A stretch of DNA of 64,000 nt from Tupaia tana (GCA_026018925.1 JAKSZU010000008.1:7926415-7990414); one strand, 5' to 3'. Counted from the stretch's first letter, positions 10,585-21,822 are shown. The notes: generated by a model not told the origin, from the sequence alone. Made by a program: numbers and translations.

Positions 10585-11012
10585 CTCTATTTTACTCTGT
10601 CTCTACGAATTTGTCTCCCCCCTCCCTTTTTTTTGTCCCGTATAAGTGGAATCGCACACGCTCACACTGTCTTTTAGTGCCCGGCTTATTTTACTTAGTA
10701 TGATATTTTCAAGACTCATCCATGTGGCAGCATATATCAGAATCCTATTTCTTTTTTTTAAAATTTATTTACTTCTTCTATGAGCAAGAGAGACAGAAGA
10801 GACACACAGAGAGACAGCAACCCCAATAGGGTCTTGATGTCACCATCTACCCCTCACCTCAGTCAGACCAAGCAGCTTGGGGGGACCACACACGCCCAGC
10901 ACACTCAGAGAGGTCTCTGGACAAGGACCCAGAACCTTCCTGTGTGGTCATTTCTCCACTGAGCCACCATCCAACCTCAGGAATTCCATTATTTTATGGC
11001 TAAATAATATCT
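10585..11012 (-). mobile_element. L1 3' end fragment split by a SINE-E
   Basis: TATAAGTGGAATCGCACACG, CTTATTTTACTTAGTATGAT and TCAAGACTCATCCATGTGGC (10640-10730) are the antisense L1M 3' words in correct order; ATTATTTTATGGCTAAATAA resumes after the SINE. Confidence 0.8.
10752..10978 (-). mobile_element. SINE-E
   Basis: Complement of the tail (TTCTATGAGCAAGAGAGACA) at the left, head at the right. Inserted into the L1 fragment, so it is younger than that L1. Confidence 0.8.
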
Positions 11013-11019
11013 GAGTTGT

Positions 11020-11340
11020 TTTTAATTCATTTGTTCTACAAATATCTATTAAGTACTTTATTAAGGGCCTACCACTGTTTAAGGCTCTCTGGAGACACCA
11101 ATGAACAAGAGAAAACACTGACTGCTTATTCTTATGAATAAGCGAGTCACTACAATACACACTATGAGATGGTGACCAGTGCTGGGAGAGGCAGCCCTGA
11201 GGGAGGGGAGGTCTCAGCGGGAGGGCAAGACCACTCAGTGCCTCCTGCCTCAGGGCTAGGGTAGGGATTTGGGGCAGAGGAGTCAACAAAAATTCTGGAG
11301 CTGCAGGGTGACAGGCTCTGGCCTGCACTGTAATAATTCT
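11020..11340 (+). mobile_element. L2-like relic
   Basis: Starts TTAATTCATTTGTTCTACAA followed by ATCTATTAAGTACTTT and ACCAATGAACAAGAG, a pattern common to very old LINE-type relics. The 3' part is less clear. Confidence 0.35.
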
Positions 11341-11399
11341 AGCTTCAGTACAGAGACTAGAGTATGAGGGGGAACTTGGAAGTAAAAAAACCAATGAGG

Positions 11400-11410
11400 T
11401 GGGGGGGGGG
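11400..11410 (+). repeat. Poly(G) run
   Basis: Uninterrupted run of about ten G. Confidence 0.9.
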
Positions 11411-11624
11411 TGGCCACACAGTAGGGAAACGGGGTGCTCTGCAGGAAGGTTCTAGGTCCATGTAGAGCCCTCCCCCAGCACAGGGAGCATGTGTGTGCCC
11501 AGGACCTGGGGCTGCTGAGGCTCGGGGGGACTGTGGTTCAACACGCTGCTGGGGCGCGGCCTCCCTCTTTCTCTCTCTTCCCAAAGAAATAATATTTTTA
11601 GAATTAAAAATCAAAACCAGTTTG

Positions 11625-12350
11625 GGGTATTTCAGTCAACGTTACTCAGAGATACAGAACCAACAGGGTGTGGGTCTCTGTGTGAGAGATGGAGAGAGAT
11701 TTACTGAAAGGAATTGGTTCATGCCGTCGTGGAAGATGGCAAGTGGAAAGTCAGTGGGGCAAGCCAGCAGTTTGGAAATTCAAGTACGAGTTGATGATCT
11801 GCAGGACAGGACAGGCAGGCAGAAACAGGCCGGGTGGCTGTGCCGCAATCCTGAGGCCAAATTCCTTCTGAGGGAGAATGGGTTCTCGCCTCTGCTCAGC
11901 TGTCAGCAGTCTTCACACACCTGGGCTGGTAGTGCATCACCCAGACTCTGCCTTCGTGTCTACATGGCGCCTTCGCTCTCCGCAGGTCCGTCTAGATTGC
12001 CATTTTTTTTTTTTTTGAGAGGTTTTTGCTATGGGGCGTGTGCACTCACCAGAAAGACAGAGAGAGAGAAAGCGAGAAATCACCCCCCAGGGGGGATGGC
12101 CACGCCGTAATCCATTCTCCTCCATTCTCCTCTCAGGATCTTGGGCACACACGCACATGCACCTGGCATGAGTTTAAGCCACCGGGTCCAGGACTCAAAC
12201 CGTGGTCAACTACATGTGAGTCCAGCGACATAGCCATTACGCTAACTGCTGGTCCCTAGATTGCCCTTTTTCAGAGGGACAGCAGCCATACGGCGCCAGC
12301 CAACTCCAACATGACCTCATCCAAATCATCACAGCTGCAGGCCCAGCCAA
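11625..12350 (+). mobile_element. Ancient eutherian repeat, split by a SINE-A
   Basis: ACAGAACCAACAGGGTGTG, GATTTACTGAAAGGAATTGG and later CACCCAGACTCTGCCTTC recall an old interspersed repeat seen in other placental genomes whose name I do not recall. It resumes after the SINE-A at 12256. Confidence 0.35.
12002..12255 (-). mobile_element. SINE-A
   Basis: T-run then GAGAGGTTTTTGCTATGGGGC at the left and head complement CTAACTGCTGGTCC at the right. TAGATTGCC on both sides is the duplication. Confidence 0.9.
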
Positions 12351-12384
12351 GGTGGTGAACAAGTAGTGCCACCTGGGAAGTGAC

Positions 12385-12455
12385 GTTGAGCCCCTGTGAT
12401 CCTAGCTAATTGGGAGACTGCAGGAGAATCAAGGCATAACAAGGCACCGTCAGAA
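12385..12455 (+). mobile_element. Possible 7SL-derived SINE fragment
   Basis: CCCTGTGATCCTAGCTAATTGGGAGACTGCAGGAGAATC resembles an Alu/B1 centre, followed by ATAACAAGGCACCGTC in place of the usual arm. Short and decayed. Confidence 0.45.
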
Positions 12456-13010
12456 ATACCTCTCTCTGCCTTTATCTCGCTTGCACTTTCTCTCTCCCTG
12501 CTCTCTTGTAAAAGGAAAAAATCATATCTGTAATGACCCTGATTCCAAATAACATTTCAAATATTCTGAGGGTTGAGGGATTACGATTTAACAGACAAAT
12601 GTGAGGAAGACACAAGGCAACCCATAACACAGGGGGCAGTTCTGAATATTTGAAGCTGTAGGATTTGGTCAGCGTATGGAAAACTGGATACTCCAGTGGT
12701 TTTGACCGGAACAAAAATAATCAGGCTGCCATTTATTGAGACCCTGAAGACTGCAAGAAGAGAAAGTCTGGAAGAGAAAATGAGGGCTCAGTTTGGGATA
12801 AAGAATTCAATAAAGCCCCTCACTTGGCCAGCAGGACCAGTAATGAGGCGGAGGCCAGCTGTCTCCACCAGTTAGGTCTCCCTTACCAGGACACATGCTG
12901 CTCCTCGTAGCTCTCACCTCCGGCCTCCCCTGCTTCTACCCCCAGCCCCTCCTTCCTCAACATTGCTTCCACCGCACAACACCTGTTAGTGGTACCTCCT
13001 GGCTTTTTAT
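12456..13010. other. Unassigned sequence, no gene seen
   Basis: Repeat-free by eye. An 80-codon minus-strand frame at 12472-12714 has no recognisable features. Confidence 0.4.
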
Positions 13011-13021
13011 TTCTTTTCTTT

Positions 13022-13284
13022 TTGTTTTTTTTTTTTTTTTTTTTGGTCATAGGGCACATTGCTCACCAGAGAAGCAAGAGATAGAAACAGAGACAGAAAG
13101 TGATAAATCACTCTCCCCAGGGAGGATGGTCACACTGCCATGTCTCTTTATCATTCTCCTCTTGGGATTTTGGGCTCATAGGCACACACACCTAGCATGA
13201 TTTTCAAGCCTTTAGGTCCAGGACCCAAACCCTGGTTGGCCATGTGGGAGTCCAGCACCTTAACCACCATACCACCTGCTGGCC
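13022..13284 (-). mobile_element. SINE-B
   Basis: T-run 13026-13044, GTCATAGGGCACATTGCTC, and head complement ACCACCTGCTGGCC. Diverged copy. Confidence 0.85.
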
Positions 13285-13349
13285 TTGTCATAAATATATT
13301 TTAAAAGAGTGGATGAAGTTAGAACTTATTATGAGAGATATATCTTTTT

Positions 13350-13629
13350 TTTAATTTTTTTTTACTTTTTTTTGGGGGGGGGAGGTTTTCACTATAGGGC
13401 ACATGCGCTTGCCAGACAGACAGAGACAGACAGAGAGACAGAAAGCGAGAAATCACCCCCAGGGGGGATGGCCATGCCGCAATCCCCTCTCCTCCATTCT
13501 CCTCTCGGGATCTTGGGCACACATGCACGCGTGCCCGGCGTGAGTTTAAGCCACCGGGTCTGGGACACGAACCGTGGTCAACCACGTGGGAGTCCAGCGA
13601 CATAGCCATTACGCTAACTGCTGGTTCCC
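13350..13629 (-). mobile_element. SINE-A with exact 17-bp duplication
   Basis: GAGAGATATATCTTTTT is found at 13333-13349 and 13630-13646. Body is close to the family norm, including the C6-A-G6-type palindrome. Confidence 0.93.
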
Positions 13630-13646
13630 GAGAGATATATCTTTTT

Positions 13647-13932
13647 AATGATTGTACTTTCACTGGAACACTGAGGTTCTTAGCGGATCTTAATCATTAA
13701 TAGTTTGGTTGGCCTCAAATTAACATTTCCCTGTGACTCTAAAACCCAGGGTCTGTTTAGCTTATTCATTGCCACCTTCCAGTCTGCATGGGCTACAGTC
13801 AGCAGACAAGTCCCGCTCTTTCACTCTCGATCATTGTCAGCTAGGCTCTCGCACACAAGTGGAAGAACTATGTCTCTAAGTAACAGAAAAGGAAGAAACC
13901 ACAGCAAAACACAATTTCTAAAATAAAGTTTA
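13647..13932. other. Unassigned sequence
   Basis: No recognisable repeat or gene. Confidence 0.4.
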
Positions 13933-14202
13933 GGGCCAGTCCCTGGCCTGCTGGTTAAGGGAGCTGACCACACAGTTATGGCTGACCACACAGTTATGGC
14001 TGACCACACAGTTGAATGCAGGCCCTGGCAGCTTGAAAGACATGCTGGACACAGGTGCATGCACGTTCGAAATCCCAACAGGACGGAGAAATGTGAAAGA
14101 TATTGAAGCAACCAGGCCCCACTGGGGAGGGGTTGCTTTCTCCCTGTCCTCTGTTTCTCTCTGTGTGTCTTCTCTTTCTGTATTGGATGTGCTTGCCCTC
14201 TG

Positions 14203-14247
<45 letters not shown>
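13933..14247 (+). mobile_element. SINE-D with triplicated 18-mer and 44-base A tail
   Basis: Head GGGCCAGTCCCTGGCCTGCTGG. Just after the A box, an 18-base unit GCTGACCACACAGTTATG occurs three times in tandem (13963-14014). The tail is an almost pure A run at 14204-14246, unusually long for a SINE-D. Confidence 0.85.
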
Positions 14248-14248
<1 letters not shown>

Positions 14249-14559
14249 ACCTCAGAAGAAAAAGTCATTTCATAAAATTAAATCTAATTTCAAATTATAT
14301 TTTAACTTTTTTCATCCTAAAGGCTCCCAGAAATTTTTGGGAAAGTGCATTCTGCTGTGGGTGTTTATGAAATGGTCCTACACAGGTGTGCATGAAAACC
14401 TTCAATTTGCCTTTGTACGTATTGATTAGAAGTGTGATTTTCTATCCCGGTAAAGGCATTCTGTTCAGTGTTCAATAGCAACATGATTAATGAGGGAAGT
14501 ATTCCCTGCGTCTTCTGGACCCCCAGGGCCCGGCTCTCAGGAGTAAGGATTCCGGGATG
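14248..14559. other. Unassigned AT-rich sequence
   Basis: Transition from repeats to the CpG island. No element recognised. Confidence 0.4.
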
Positions 14560-17271
14560 ATTCCGTCTGGTGGCTGATGTTTCTGAAACCCTAGGCCTGC
14601 ACTGCGGGCGGCTGAAGGTCTTTGGCCGGGTAACTTTTCCCGGATCGAATTTTGCGGCTACACTGATACTACATTGCTACTCTGGGGCTCTGTCCTTGTC
14701 AGAGAGAGGGGCCGAAAGAAGCGGACAGACTCCAGCTCGCACCCCTCCCCTGCTCCATGAGGCAGGCGAGTTAGAGACCTATGGGTCGAGCCAGACTCGC
14801 TGCCACTTCAGAGCAGCTGCCGCCCGCCAGCGGGTCCCGGAGTGACCAGTGCAGGGAGCGCGGGCAGGGAGTCGCCCAGAGGGGCAAAGGAGGCCGCGCT
14901 TTGTTTTTCTGAGGTCGGGTTTGGGCCTTTATTCAGCCTGAACGTTTCCGGCACTTCTCTCACAGGGGTCTCTGTCTCGAAGCACGGGACCGAAGCAAAA
15001 TGCCTAATGAAGCGTGCGGGGCAGGGGTGAGGGGGAGGCTCGGGAAGGAGGGCTGGGGCGAGGAAGAAAGAGTCGGGTTACAGGCTCGCACAAACCCCTT
15101 ACAAGCCAGCCCTAAGTCTGGGACCCACGAAGGGTCTTTGAAGCTCCTTCAGGCTCCTCGGCGTTGGGCGTGGGCCGGGATCGTGCCTGGCTCCACTTCC
15201 CGCACCTTCGGCTTCATTCAAGCCCTTGGGCCGGGAGGGTCCTGAGTGGGCTCAGTCAGGCTCTAGGAGACCGGGGTCCCGCGTGCCATTTCCCCACTAT
15301 TAGCACAGTGTCCCCTGGCTCAGGGGCCCGCACCGCCGAGGCTCCTGTCCTGGGTGGGTGGGCAGAGCCGAGCGGGTCCGGGTTCGGGAACTCGGAGCAG
15401 ACGGCGGGCCCACAGTACCTGCGGGTACGCGCCGGGGAAGCCCGCGAGCCGCCTGGCCCCGCAGCCTGTGGGGTCTCCGCTGCCCGACACCTAGCCGCAG
15501 CCGGAGGGGCGTGTCTTCCCCACGTCCCTCGGGGAGAGAGAAACGCTCGGCAGCTCCGTAGTTGGGCGCTGAGCGTTTTCCGATCGCCCTGCCTCCGCCC
15601 TCGAGTGACTGCTGGCGCTGCTCCAGGAGCCGCCTGGCTTCGAGCTCTCGCCCCTAAAATAGACGCGCCGCGCCAGAAAGCGGGTGAGGGGAGCGTCTGA
15701 ACCCGAGGAATAAAAACACGATGAGAACGACCCCATTCTCCAGGAAGAGGTGACAGGGGAAACGCAGCATGTGAACGTCCTCGGAAATGCAAACCGAGTC
15801 AGCTCTCTGGACGCATACCAACGACCGAAGAGCAGCCAGCCGCGCCGCGCGGCTTCCCAGAAAGGGCCTCATGAATGAGAATGGGTTGCTAGGTTTCCTC
15901 CCTCCCTCCAGACAATCGCTTCCCACAAGACTTCCACCGCCGAGAGAAAACATGCAGGCGGGGGAGCTGCCGAGCTGGGGGACCGCGCCAGGCCCACGAG
16001 GCCGCCCGTGGCCGCTCCCGCCTTCAGGACCCTGGAGAGCGCCCGTCGCGCCCCTGGGCCCTGGGCCCCGCGAGCAGCGCTCCCCCCCCTTGTGCCTCAC
16101 CACCCTGTCGCTTTCGTTCGCTGTTTCTCGCCTCCACCTTCATTCTACTTGGCAGCCACCACTCTTGTTTTTCAAGAAAGATTAAGCTGTCTTTTTGTTT
16201 TGCTTTGGGAGGGGCAGGGGGATGTGTGTTTGAACTGGAGAGGTGGATTCCGGTTTGTAACCGCACTGAACCGCGGTGCAGTGAGAAGCCCTGACAGCGT
16301 CTCCTAGACCAGAGCCTGAGCAAGCAGATGGCCTTGGAAAGTGCATGCAAATTCCTTTACAAAAGAAGTAGGGGCACACGGAGACCTTCCCAAGGTTAGC
16401 CAGCAGGTTAGAGGCAAGGCTGTCGAGAACCCAGGGCCGGACCGCTGACTTCTAAACTAACGCTTCTCTTCACTTTCCAAGGGAAACACATCCTTTACCC
16501 TCAGCCTCACTGAAGGAGTCTTAAGCAACAAGTGGAAAGGCCTGTGCTCCTGAGACTAGGAGAGACACAGGAAGTGCAGGAAGGGGGAAGGGGCCCCGCA
16601 GAGAGCGTGTTCTAGTAACAGCCCCTGCAGCGACCCTGGCCTCCTTCACTCCAACCACCTGCACCACCCAAGCCAAATCAGTCAGTCCCTTTCTCTGCCC
16701 AACCCGAGGTGGGTCTGCGAGCCGTCGTCACCTGCAGTCTCCGATGGAATCTCCCCTAGACTCCCCCAAGGGAACCTTGTAGCCAAGTCTAACTCTGAGC
16801 CTCTGGCCAGGGGAGCTCTAGCCACTTCCGGAAGGGGGGAAGGAGGGAGTGAGAGGAGAAAGGCGGAAGAGCAACAGTTGCAAAAGCGAACTAAGAGATT
16901 GTCCCCTAAGGAATCAAGAGGTGTGAACGCACGGCCCTCTATACAGCGCATCCAGCGTTTAACTTGCACCCGAATCCCCTGGAGAAGTTAACGTGCAGGT
17001 CCGGAGGCGGACGGGGCTGGGGCTGTACGTTTCTAACAAGCTCCTGGTGCGGGTTATGCTGCTGGTCCACGGACGAGCTTTGAGTAGCGCAGAGTTAGAA
17101 ACAGACCGGGCGGCGGGGAAAGTGGGTAAAGAATCTAACCCTAGGCCTTCCTTTTACTTCCGCCGCCCTTCTCCTGCACCCCCAACGTAAAGCCTAAAAC
17201 GCGGTAGCAGAGAGCCCTAAGTGCCCGAGCCACCGTCACCGTGCTATTCATTCTCTCCCGGCCCTGCGCAG

Positions 17272-17599
17272 CTCCCGGACTCGCCCGCCGGCCCGAAGCT
17301 GCTCGGCCTCCTTTCCAGCCCGCTCTCCGGCATCGCGGGGCTCTTCTCTCACCTGCTCCGGCGACCCCCTCCTGCCGCTCCCCGTCGGCGCCCGGACTTC
17401 TCTCCCGTGCGTCCCGCCCTGCGGGCCGCGGGGCTCTCGCGGGGGAACCAGGAACTGCCCGGCCGCCTCTCGCTCCTGCTGGGGGCCGCCTTGGCACTGC
17501 CCGGCCGACCTCCGGGGAGTCGCCGGCTGAAGTCTGCCGGTCCAGGCGCTGAGCCTAAGGAAGAGGACGCCACCACCCAGCAGAGCTCCCCCAAGCCGG
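17272..17599 (+). CDS. Possible internal coding exon of an unrecognised gene
   Basis: A pyrimidine-rich acceptor (TTCATTCTCTCCC then CTGCGCAG) ends at 17271 and a strong donor GTGAGT starts at 17600. Between them one frame is open for 109 codons, beginning LPDSPAGPKLLGLLSS and ending QQSSPKP. It has a leucine-rich hydrophobic patch (residues about 8-28), a proline/arginine-rich middle and an acidic end. The same frame has a stop at 17218-17220 and no ATG, so translation would need an upstream exon. I do not recognise the protein. It may instead be an untranslated exon or chance open frame in GC-rich DNA. Confidence 0.25.
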
Positions 17600-17974
17600 T
17601 GAGTACGAGGTCTCCACCACGCCCCAGCCCGCCCGTCTCCAGTCTCCCCCGCTCCTTCCTCACCCCGAGTGTCCCACTCCACCCCGGGCCAGCGGCGGGA
17701 GAAAGTCTAGACTGGGCTGAGCACCGAGGGACCGCGCGCGAGGCTCCCCGACGCCTTCCCCTCGCGACCGAATTCTGAGCTACTTTTTTCCCGGGCCATT
17801 TCCTTCCTTGGTCCTGGAAACCGGAGGGAGCCCTCGCCCTTCCCGGAGGCGGCTTTTCGATCTCTCCACGCATCTCTCCTTCCCCTCCTCCAAGCAGCCT
17901 CCGCGACGCGCCTCCGCTGGCTCCGCGCGCCCGCTCTCCCACTCCCCTGCCCTCTCCGCAGGCAGAGGAGGAAA

Positions 17975-17982
17975 TGACGTGA
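17975..17982 (+). promoter_or_regulatory. CRE-like motif
   Basis: TGACGTGA within an AT-richer pocket (GATGTTATTTTTGTGTCAGG) of the island; resembles a CREB/ATF half-palindromic site. Confidence 0.35.
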
Positions 17983-18670
17983 TGTTATTTTTGTGTCAGG
18001 TCAGTTTCCAGCTTCAGCTCAGCCCCCGGAGCTCGGGCGCACCGGCCCCCGCTGCCCAGCCGCGTCCCACTCCCGAGCCTACGCCGCGGGCTGCCTGGAC
18101 ACGCGGCGCCAAGCGCCCGCCGAGCTGGGCTGCCCGCGCCTCCTCCCGGGCCTCCGCGCTCTGGCATCCCTCCCCCAGAGAAAGCTGGTCCACGGGGGAG
18201 GAGAGGTCGCGGAGGACCGCCGCGGGACCCGGAGTCGGGGGTTCTCCCCCACCCGCCGACTCTGGCCACCCCTCCTCCGCCAGATGGGGGCTTCGGGTTC
18301 CGGGTGGGGAGAGCGCAAGGAACCCCTTTTCAGGGCGGGAGAGCCGGGGGCTGGCTGGGCGGGGCGGGAACAGAGCGGAGAAGCGCCCCGGGGCAGGCGA
18401 GAAGGTAAGGGGCTGCCCTCCAGAGACCGGGCAGTCCACAGTGGTGACTCTGGGGGCCGACGCGCTCTCGTCCCTCCGCCCCCTCCATTCACAGGTCCCT
18501 GCACACAACCCAGCACATCGCACTTCCTCGCTCGGACCCTGCACGCAGAGGCAGCGGCAGAAACCGGGGAGCTCTGCACACGCCCTCGGCGCTCCGCGGC
18601 TTCGCCTTCCCGCCTCGGAAATTCCTAATCTGGGGCTAGAGGAGGGGGCTGCGGCTCGGGGGCGGGCCGC

Positions 18671-18684
18671 GCCCCACGTGGGGC
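18671..18684. promoter_or_regulatory. 14-bp perfect palindrome with CACGTG E-box
   Basis: GCCCCACGTGGGGC is its own complement and contains the canonical bHLH site CACGTG (USF/MYC/HIF-type binding). Confidence 0.5.
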
Positions 18685-18879
18685 CTCTGGGGTGCCCCAA
18701 CCCCCGCCGCGGAGGAGCGCGCAGCGCGGAGGGCGGCGAGACCAGGGATTGCCCAGTCGGAGGGAGGGTGAGGGGGCGGAGAGGAGGCCGAGCGGGGAGG
18801 AAGCGGCGGCGAGAAGAGGGCGACAGCCGAGGCGCAGAGCCAGAGGAAGGGCGAGTGGAGAGGAGAGTGGCGGGCGTAG

Positions 18880-19003
18880 TAGGGCCGGCGCTCGGCATTG
18901 TATTAAAAATAAGGTCCACGCGGGGCGCATGCGCACAGCCGACGGAGGCGAGCCGGCCGGAGCTTCCCCTCCCGCCCGCGGAGTGGACGGTGGGATCGTG
19001 AGT
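18880..19003 (+). promoter_or_regulatory. Candidate core promoter and first exon end
   Basis: In order on the plus strand: a TATA-like GTATTAAAAATAAGG (18899-18913), an NRF1-type palindrome GCGCATGCGCAC (18925-18936), about 60 bp of GC-rich sequence, and a strong donor ATC/GTGAGT (intron starting at 18998). A short untranslated first exon starting near 18935-18945 would fit. No exon 2 is evident within the window. Confidence 0.45.
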
Positions 19004-20420
19004 ACCCCGCGGCCCCGACACCCCCTTCTTCCTTTGCACTCACCCTGAGGCCTCGTCCGGGAAGTGGCAAGGCCGGGCGGGGAGCGCACGCTTAGCTAAC
19101 CAGGCTCGGAGCCGCCGCGGCGGGGACGGTGCTGGTCGGTGGTCTCTTCTGGGAGCCCAGCCCCCTCCTGCTCAGTCCGGGTTTGGGGGGAGGGCGGCGG
19201 TGTGTGGGCGAGGGTGTGTCCCGGGCCTGAAGGGGGGCGGCAGACCACTAGGATCAGTTTCTGCTGTCCGCCGGGCGTCCCGGCGATTCCACCTCCGTGC
19301 CCGGGCTCTGTGACTGGGTGGGGACGCAGGAGCGTTCCAGTCCGAAATGCATGTGGGCAACCCGAAGCTTTCTTGGGAAACTCTGGGCGGCGGAGGCGGC
19401 GGCGTTCTCACGGACGGGAAGGAGGACAGGGAAGGGGCTGGGCGCCCGAGGCGACAGTGTGTGCTCCGGTAGCCGGAGAAGTGCCACCCAGGCGGGGGCT
19501 CCGAGGAGTGGGGCCGGGAAGCGGGCACCCGGCACGTGGACCTGGAGGGGCCGACTCGAGGTCGGTGTAGACTTGCAGCCTCTCTTCGCGGTCTTGAACA
19601 CCGCATAGACAGCACTGTCCCCCACCTTTCCCTGCTCCCCGCGGTTGAGGAGCGGGCGCCGCGGAGATTTTCCTGAGTACCCCGGGCACTGGCTCTCCCA
19701 CACTCCTGGAGCTCCGCTCGGGAAGTTGGAAGAGTCGGGCGCCCAGGCTGCGGAAACTGGAGGATGGGGTGGGAGGGTGGAGAGGCGGGCTGCCGCGTGG
19801 GACCGAGGTGGGCGTTGGAGGGGAGGGTCTGTGCGCGGCGGCCCCCCAGCGCTGGTAGAGGGGGTGGATTGGGGCCTTAGGAGACACTGCGCGCCTTTGA
19901 GGGGGTGTCTCCGTGTGTGGCGATCCCCACTACCTGGCCCTGCTGGGGAGTGGGTGGGTGGGGTGGCACCGGGAGGTGGTGGGTGTTTGGGGGAAAGGTC
20001 CGAATGCGTGCGGTCCTTCAATGGCTGGAAAGTGCGTAGAGGGGCCCGGGTCTGTATGCGCAGCTACCTCAGGGTCTCAGACCTGGGGGCGAGGGACCTT
20101 GGAGGACGCGGCTTCCGAGGACCGGGGTGGGTCGAGAGCCTTCCGGACTTGCCCGCGTCGTAGGAAACCGCCTCCGCGGTCCCAAGGCCCCGGTCAGGGT
20201 CAGCGGACGATCCCAGCAGCGGGCGATGCACAGTGGTGAAGAATGTCGGACAAACACGGAGGGGGGGGGTGGGGGGTGGAAGGGGGCGGCTGCCGCCCGC
20301 GCACCGCCAGGTGGACTGGGCGGAGTGAGCGAGTGAGCGTGGTGGTGCACCATCTCTACCCAGAAGGGAAATCTCTCCTCGCTTCCTTCTCTCCTTGGAG
20401 TTGCAGAGGCAAGTTGCCCC

Positions 20421-20906
20421 AGTGGACCCACAGTTTCTGTGCCCCCTAGCTGTCAGCTGCCGTTCATTGGTGGTTGCAATCCTGGAGGGCATTCTGGTGT
20501 GGGCGGGGCCCTGGCGCCCACTGGCTGGCAGAAGCAGTCACTACCCATCTCGACTCCGCACTGCCCTACTAGTGTGCGGAGCAGGGAGCTCCTGCATCAT
20601 TTCCACTCACCCTCCTGGGGTAGGTGGCCCTTCTACCTGGGCACAAGTGACAAGGTCCTTGTGTGGCTTGTCTTTATTGCATTGTGGTTCCAGACGGTGG
20701 GGTTGACTAATGGAAGGTCAAGTTCAGGAAACTGTCTAACTTCTTCCCTAGACTTAACAAGGACATTTGCAATGACCATGTTAAGTTCTATGGTACAACC
20801 ATAATGTGCAATTTACTGTTTTTGTTAAAATCCTTTTTGCTCAAATCCTAATTTTCTGCTGGGTCTCGTCCTGTTTATGAGATTATTCTTTTCATTAAAT
20901 GTGTCT
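20421..20906. other. Island shore, no gene seen
   Basis: GC content falls steadily; no repeat recognised before the SINE-A. Confidence 0.4.
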
Positions 20907-21174
20907 CTTTTTTTTTTTTTTGAGAGGTTTTTGCCTTAGGGCTTGTGTGCTCGCCAGAAAGACAGACAGAAAGACAGAAAGCAAGAAATCACCCCCCCAC
21001 CCCAGGGGAGATGGCCATGCCGCAATCCCTTCTCCTCCATTCTCTTCTCGGGATCCTGGGCACGCACGCACGCACACACGCCTGCGTGAGTTCAAGCCAC
21101 TGGGTCTGGGGCAGGAACCGCAGTCAACTACATGGGAGTCCAGAGACATAGCCATAACTCCAACTGCTGGTCCC
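20907..21174 (-). mobile_element. SINE-A with 12-bp duplication
   Basis: TTAAATGTGTCT is at 20895-20906 and 21175-21186. First SINE after the CpG island. Confidence 0.9.
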
Positions 21175-21195
21175 TTAAATGTGTCTTTTTAATCA

Positions 21196-21337
21196 GTGTC
21201 ACTCGCTGGGTCAGAGTCCTGAGCTCAGAAAGTCTGGCTTCAAATCTAAGTGTAGCTGTATGACTAGACAGGTTACCTACCTCTCTGTGCCTTAGTTTTA
21301 TCTTTTGAGAATTAAGGATCATAAAACTGCCAACATT
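21196..21337 (+). mobile_element. MIR
   Basis: AAAGTCTGGCTTCAAATC, TGTATGACTAGACAGGTTACC and CTCTGTGCCTTAGTTTTATC follow the MIR core and 3' part in order. Confidence 0.8.
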
Positions 21338-21454
21338 CAGTAAATTAACACAGGAGGCCCGGCCACAGTAGGCAGGCTGGCTGACATTGCTGCTCCACAG
21401 GCCGGAGTCCCATGGGAAGCCCAGGCTCAGTTAATTCCTGGCCCACCCTGCACA

Positions 21455-21530
21455 GCGAGGGGCCTGTCATCCGGACTGTTCCAGATGTGCCAGGGCAGCA
21501 GGCCACATAACAAGGCCCTGTCTAAAACCC
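21455..21530 (+). mobile_element. Possible 7SL-derived SINE relic
   Basis: GGCCTGTCATCCGGACTG followed by ATAACAAGGCCCTGTCTAAAA resembles the centre and end of an Alu/B1 monomer. The preceding 100 bp may belong to it but are unclear. Confidence 0.35.
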
Positions 21531-21684
21531 TGCACACCAGTAAATACATACATAATGCAGGGGAGCTCTTCCAACCGGCTGGCGCAGTCCAAGCAGAACT
21601 TACTATTGTTAACTACTGTTAGTCGAGACTGAATTGGCTAAGTGCACTTCACAGCAGAACAAGGTAAGGAATTAAAATGCATTT

Positions 21685-21822
21685 TGTAGGACAGGATCTT
21701 GCTGCGGGGATGGCAGGCATCCACTCTCTTTTGGACAGGCCAGCCTCTGTCTCCCCATTCTGCTCCAGTCTCCCTGAGCTGGTGGGATTGCAGGGGCAGT
21801 GGGGCCTGGCCTTTAAGGTTGG
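21685..21822 (-). mobile_element. 7SL-derived (Alu/B1-like) relic, antisense
   Basis: GGACAGGATCTTGCTGC, then TTCTGCTCCAGTCTCCCTG, GAGCTGGTGGGATTGCAGG and GTGGGGCCTGGCC follow the antisense Alu/B1 order. Confidence 0.6.

Larger units (their letters stand above)
14560..20420. promoter_or_regulatory. Large CpG island, free of SINEs
   Basis: Nearly 6 kb of GC-rich sequence with abundant undepleted CG dinucleotides and not one of the SINEs that otherwise occur about every 600 bp. Islands of this size and exclusion of insertions are typical of promoters of developmental regulators or widely expressed genes. It contains GC boxes (GGGCGGGGCGGG at 18357-18368), an NRF1-type site, a palindromic E-box, a CRE-like site and at least two good splice donors. 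Long open frames occur on both strands because stop codons are rare in such DNA; none has a convincing start and fold. I cannot name the gene; transcription direction is most likely rightward, judging by the donors. Confidence 0.85.

Noticed and set aside
11493..12110. 205-codon plus-strand frame
   Set aside because: Its last third is the SINE-A body, and the rest is in an ancient repeat.
17808..19001. Open frame of 397 codons on the plus strand and 341 codons on the minus strand (18014-19039)
   Set aside because: Both lie in the CpG island where stop codons are rare; composition is Arg/Pro/Gly-rich low complexity, and the frames overlap on opposite strands without splice support.
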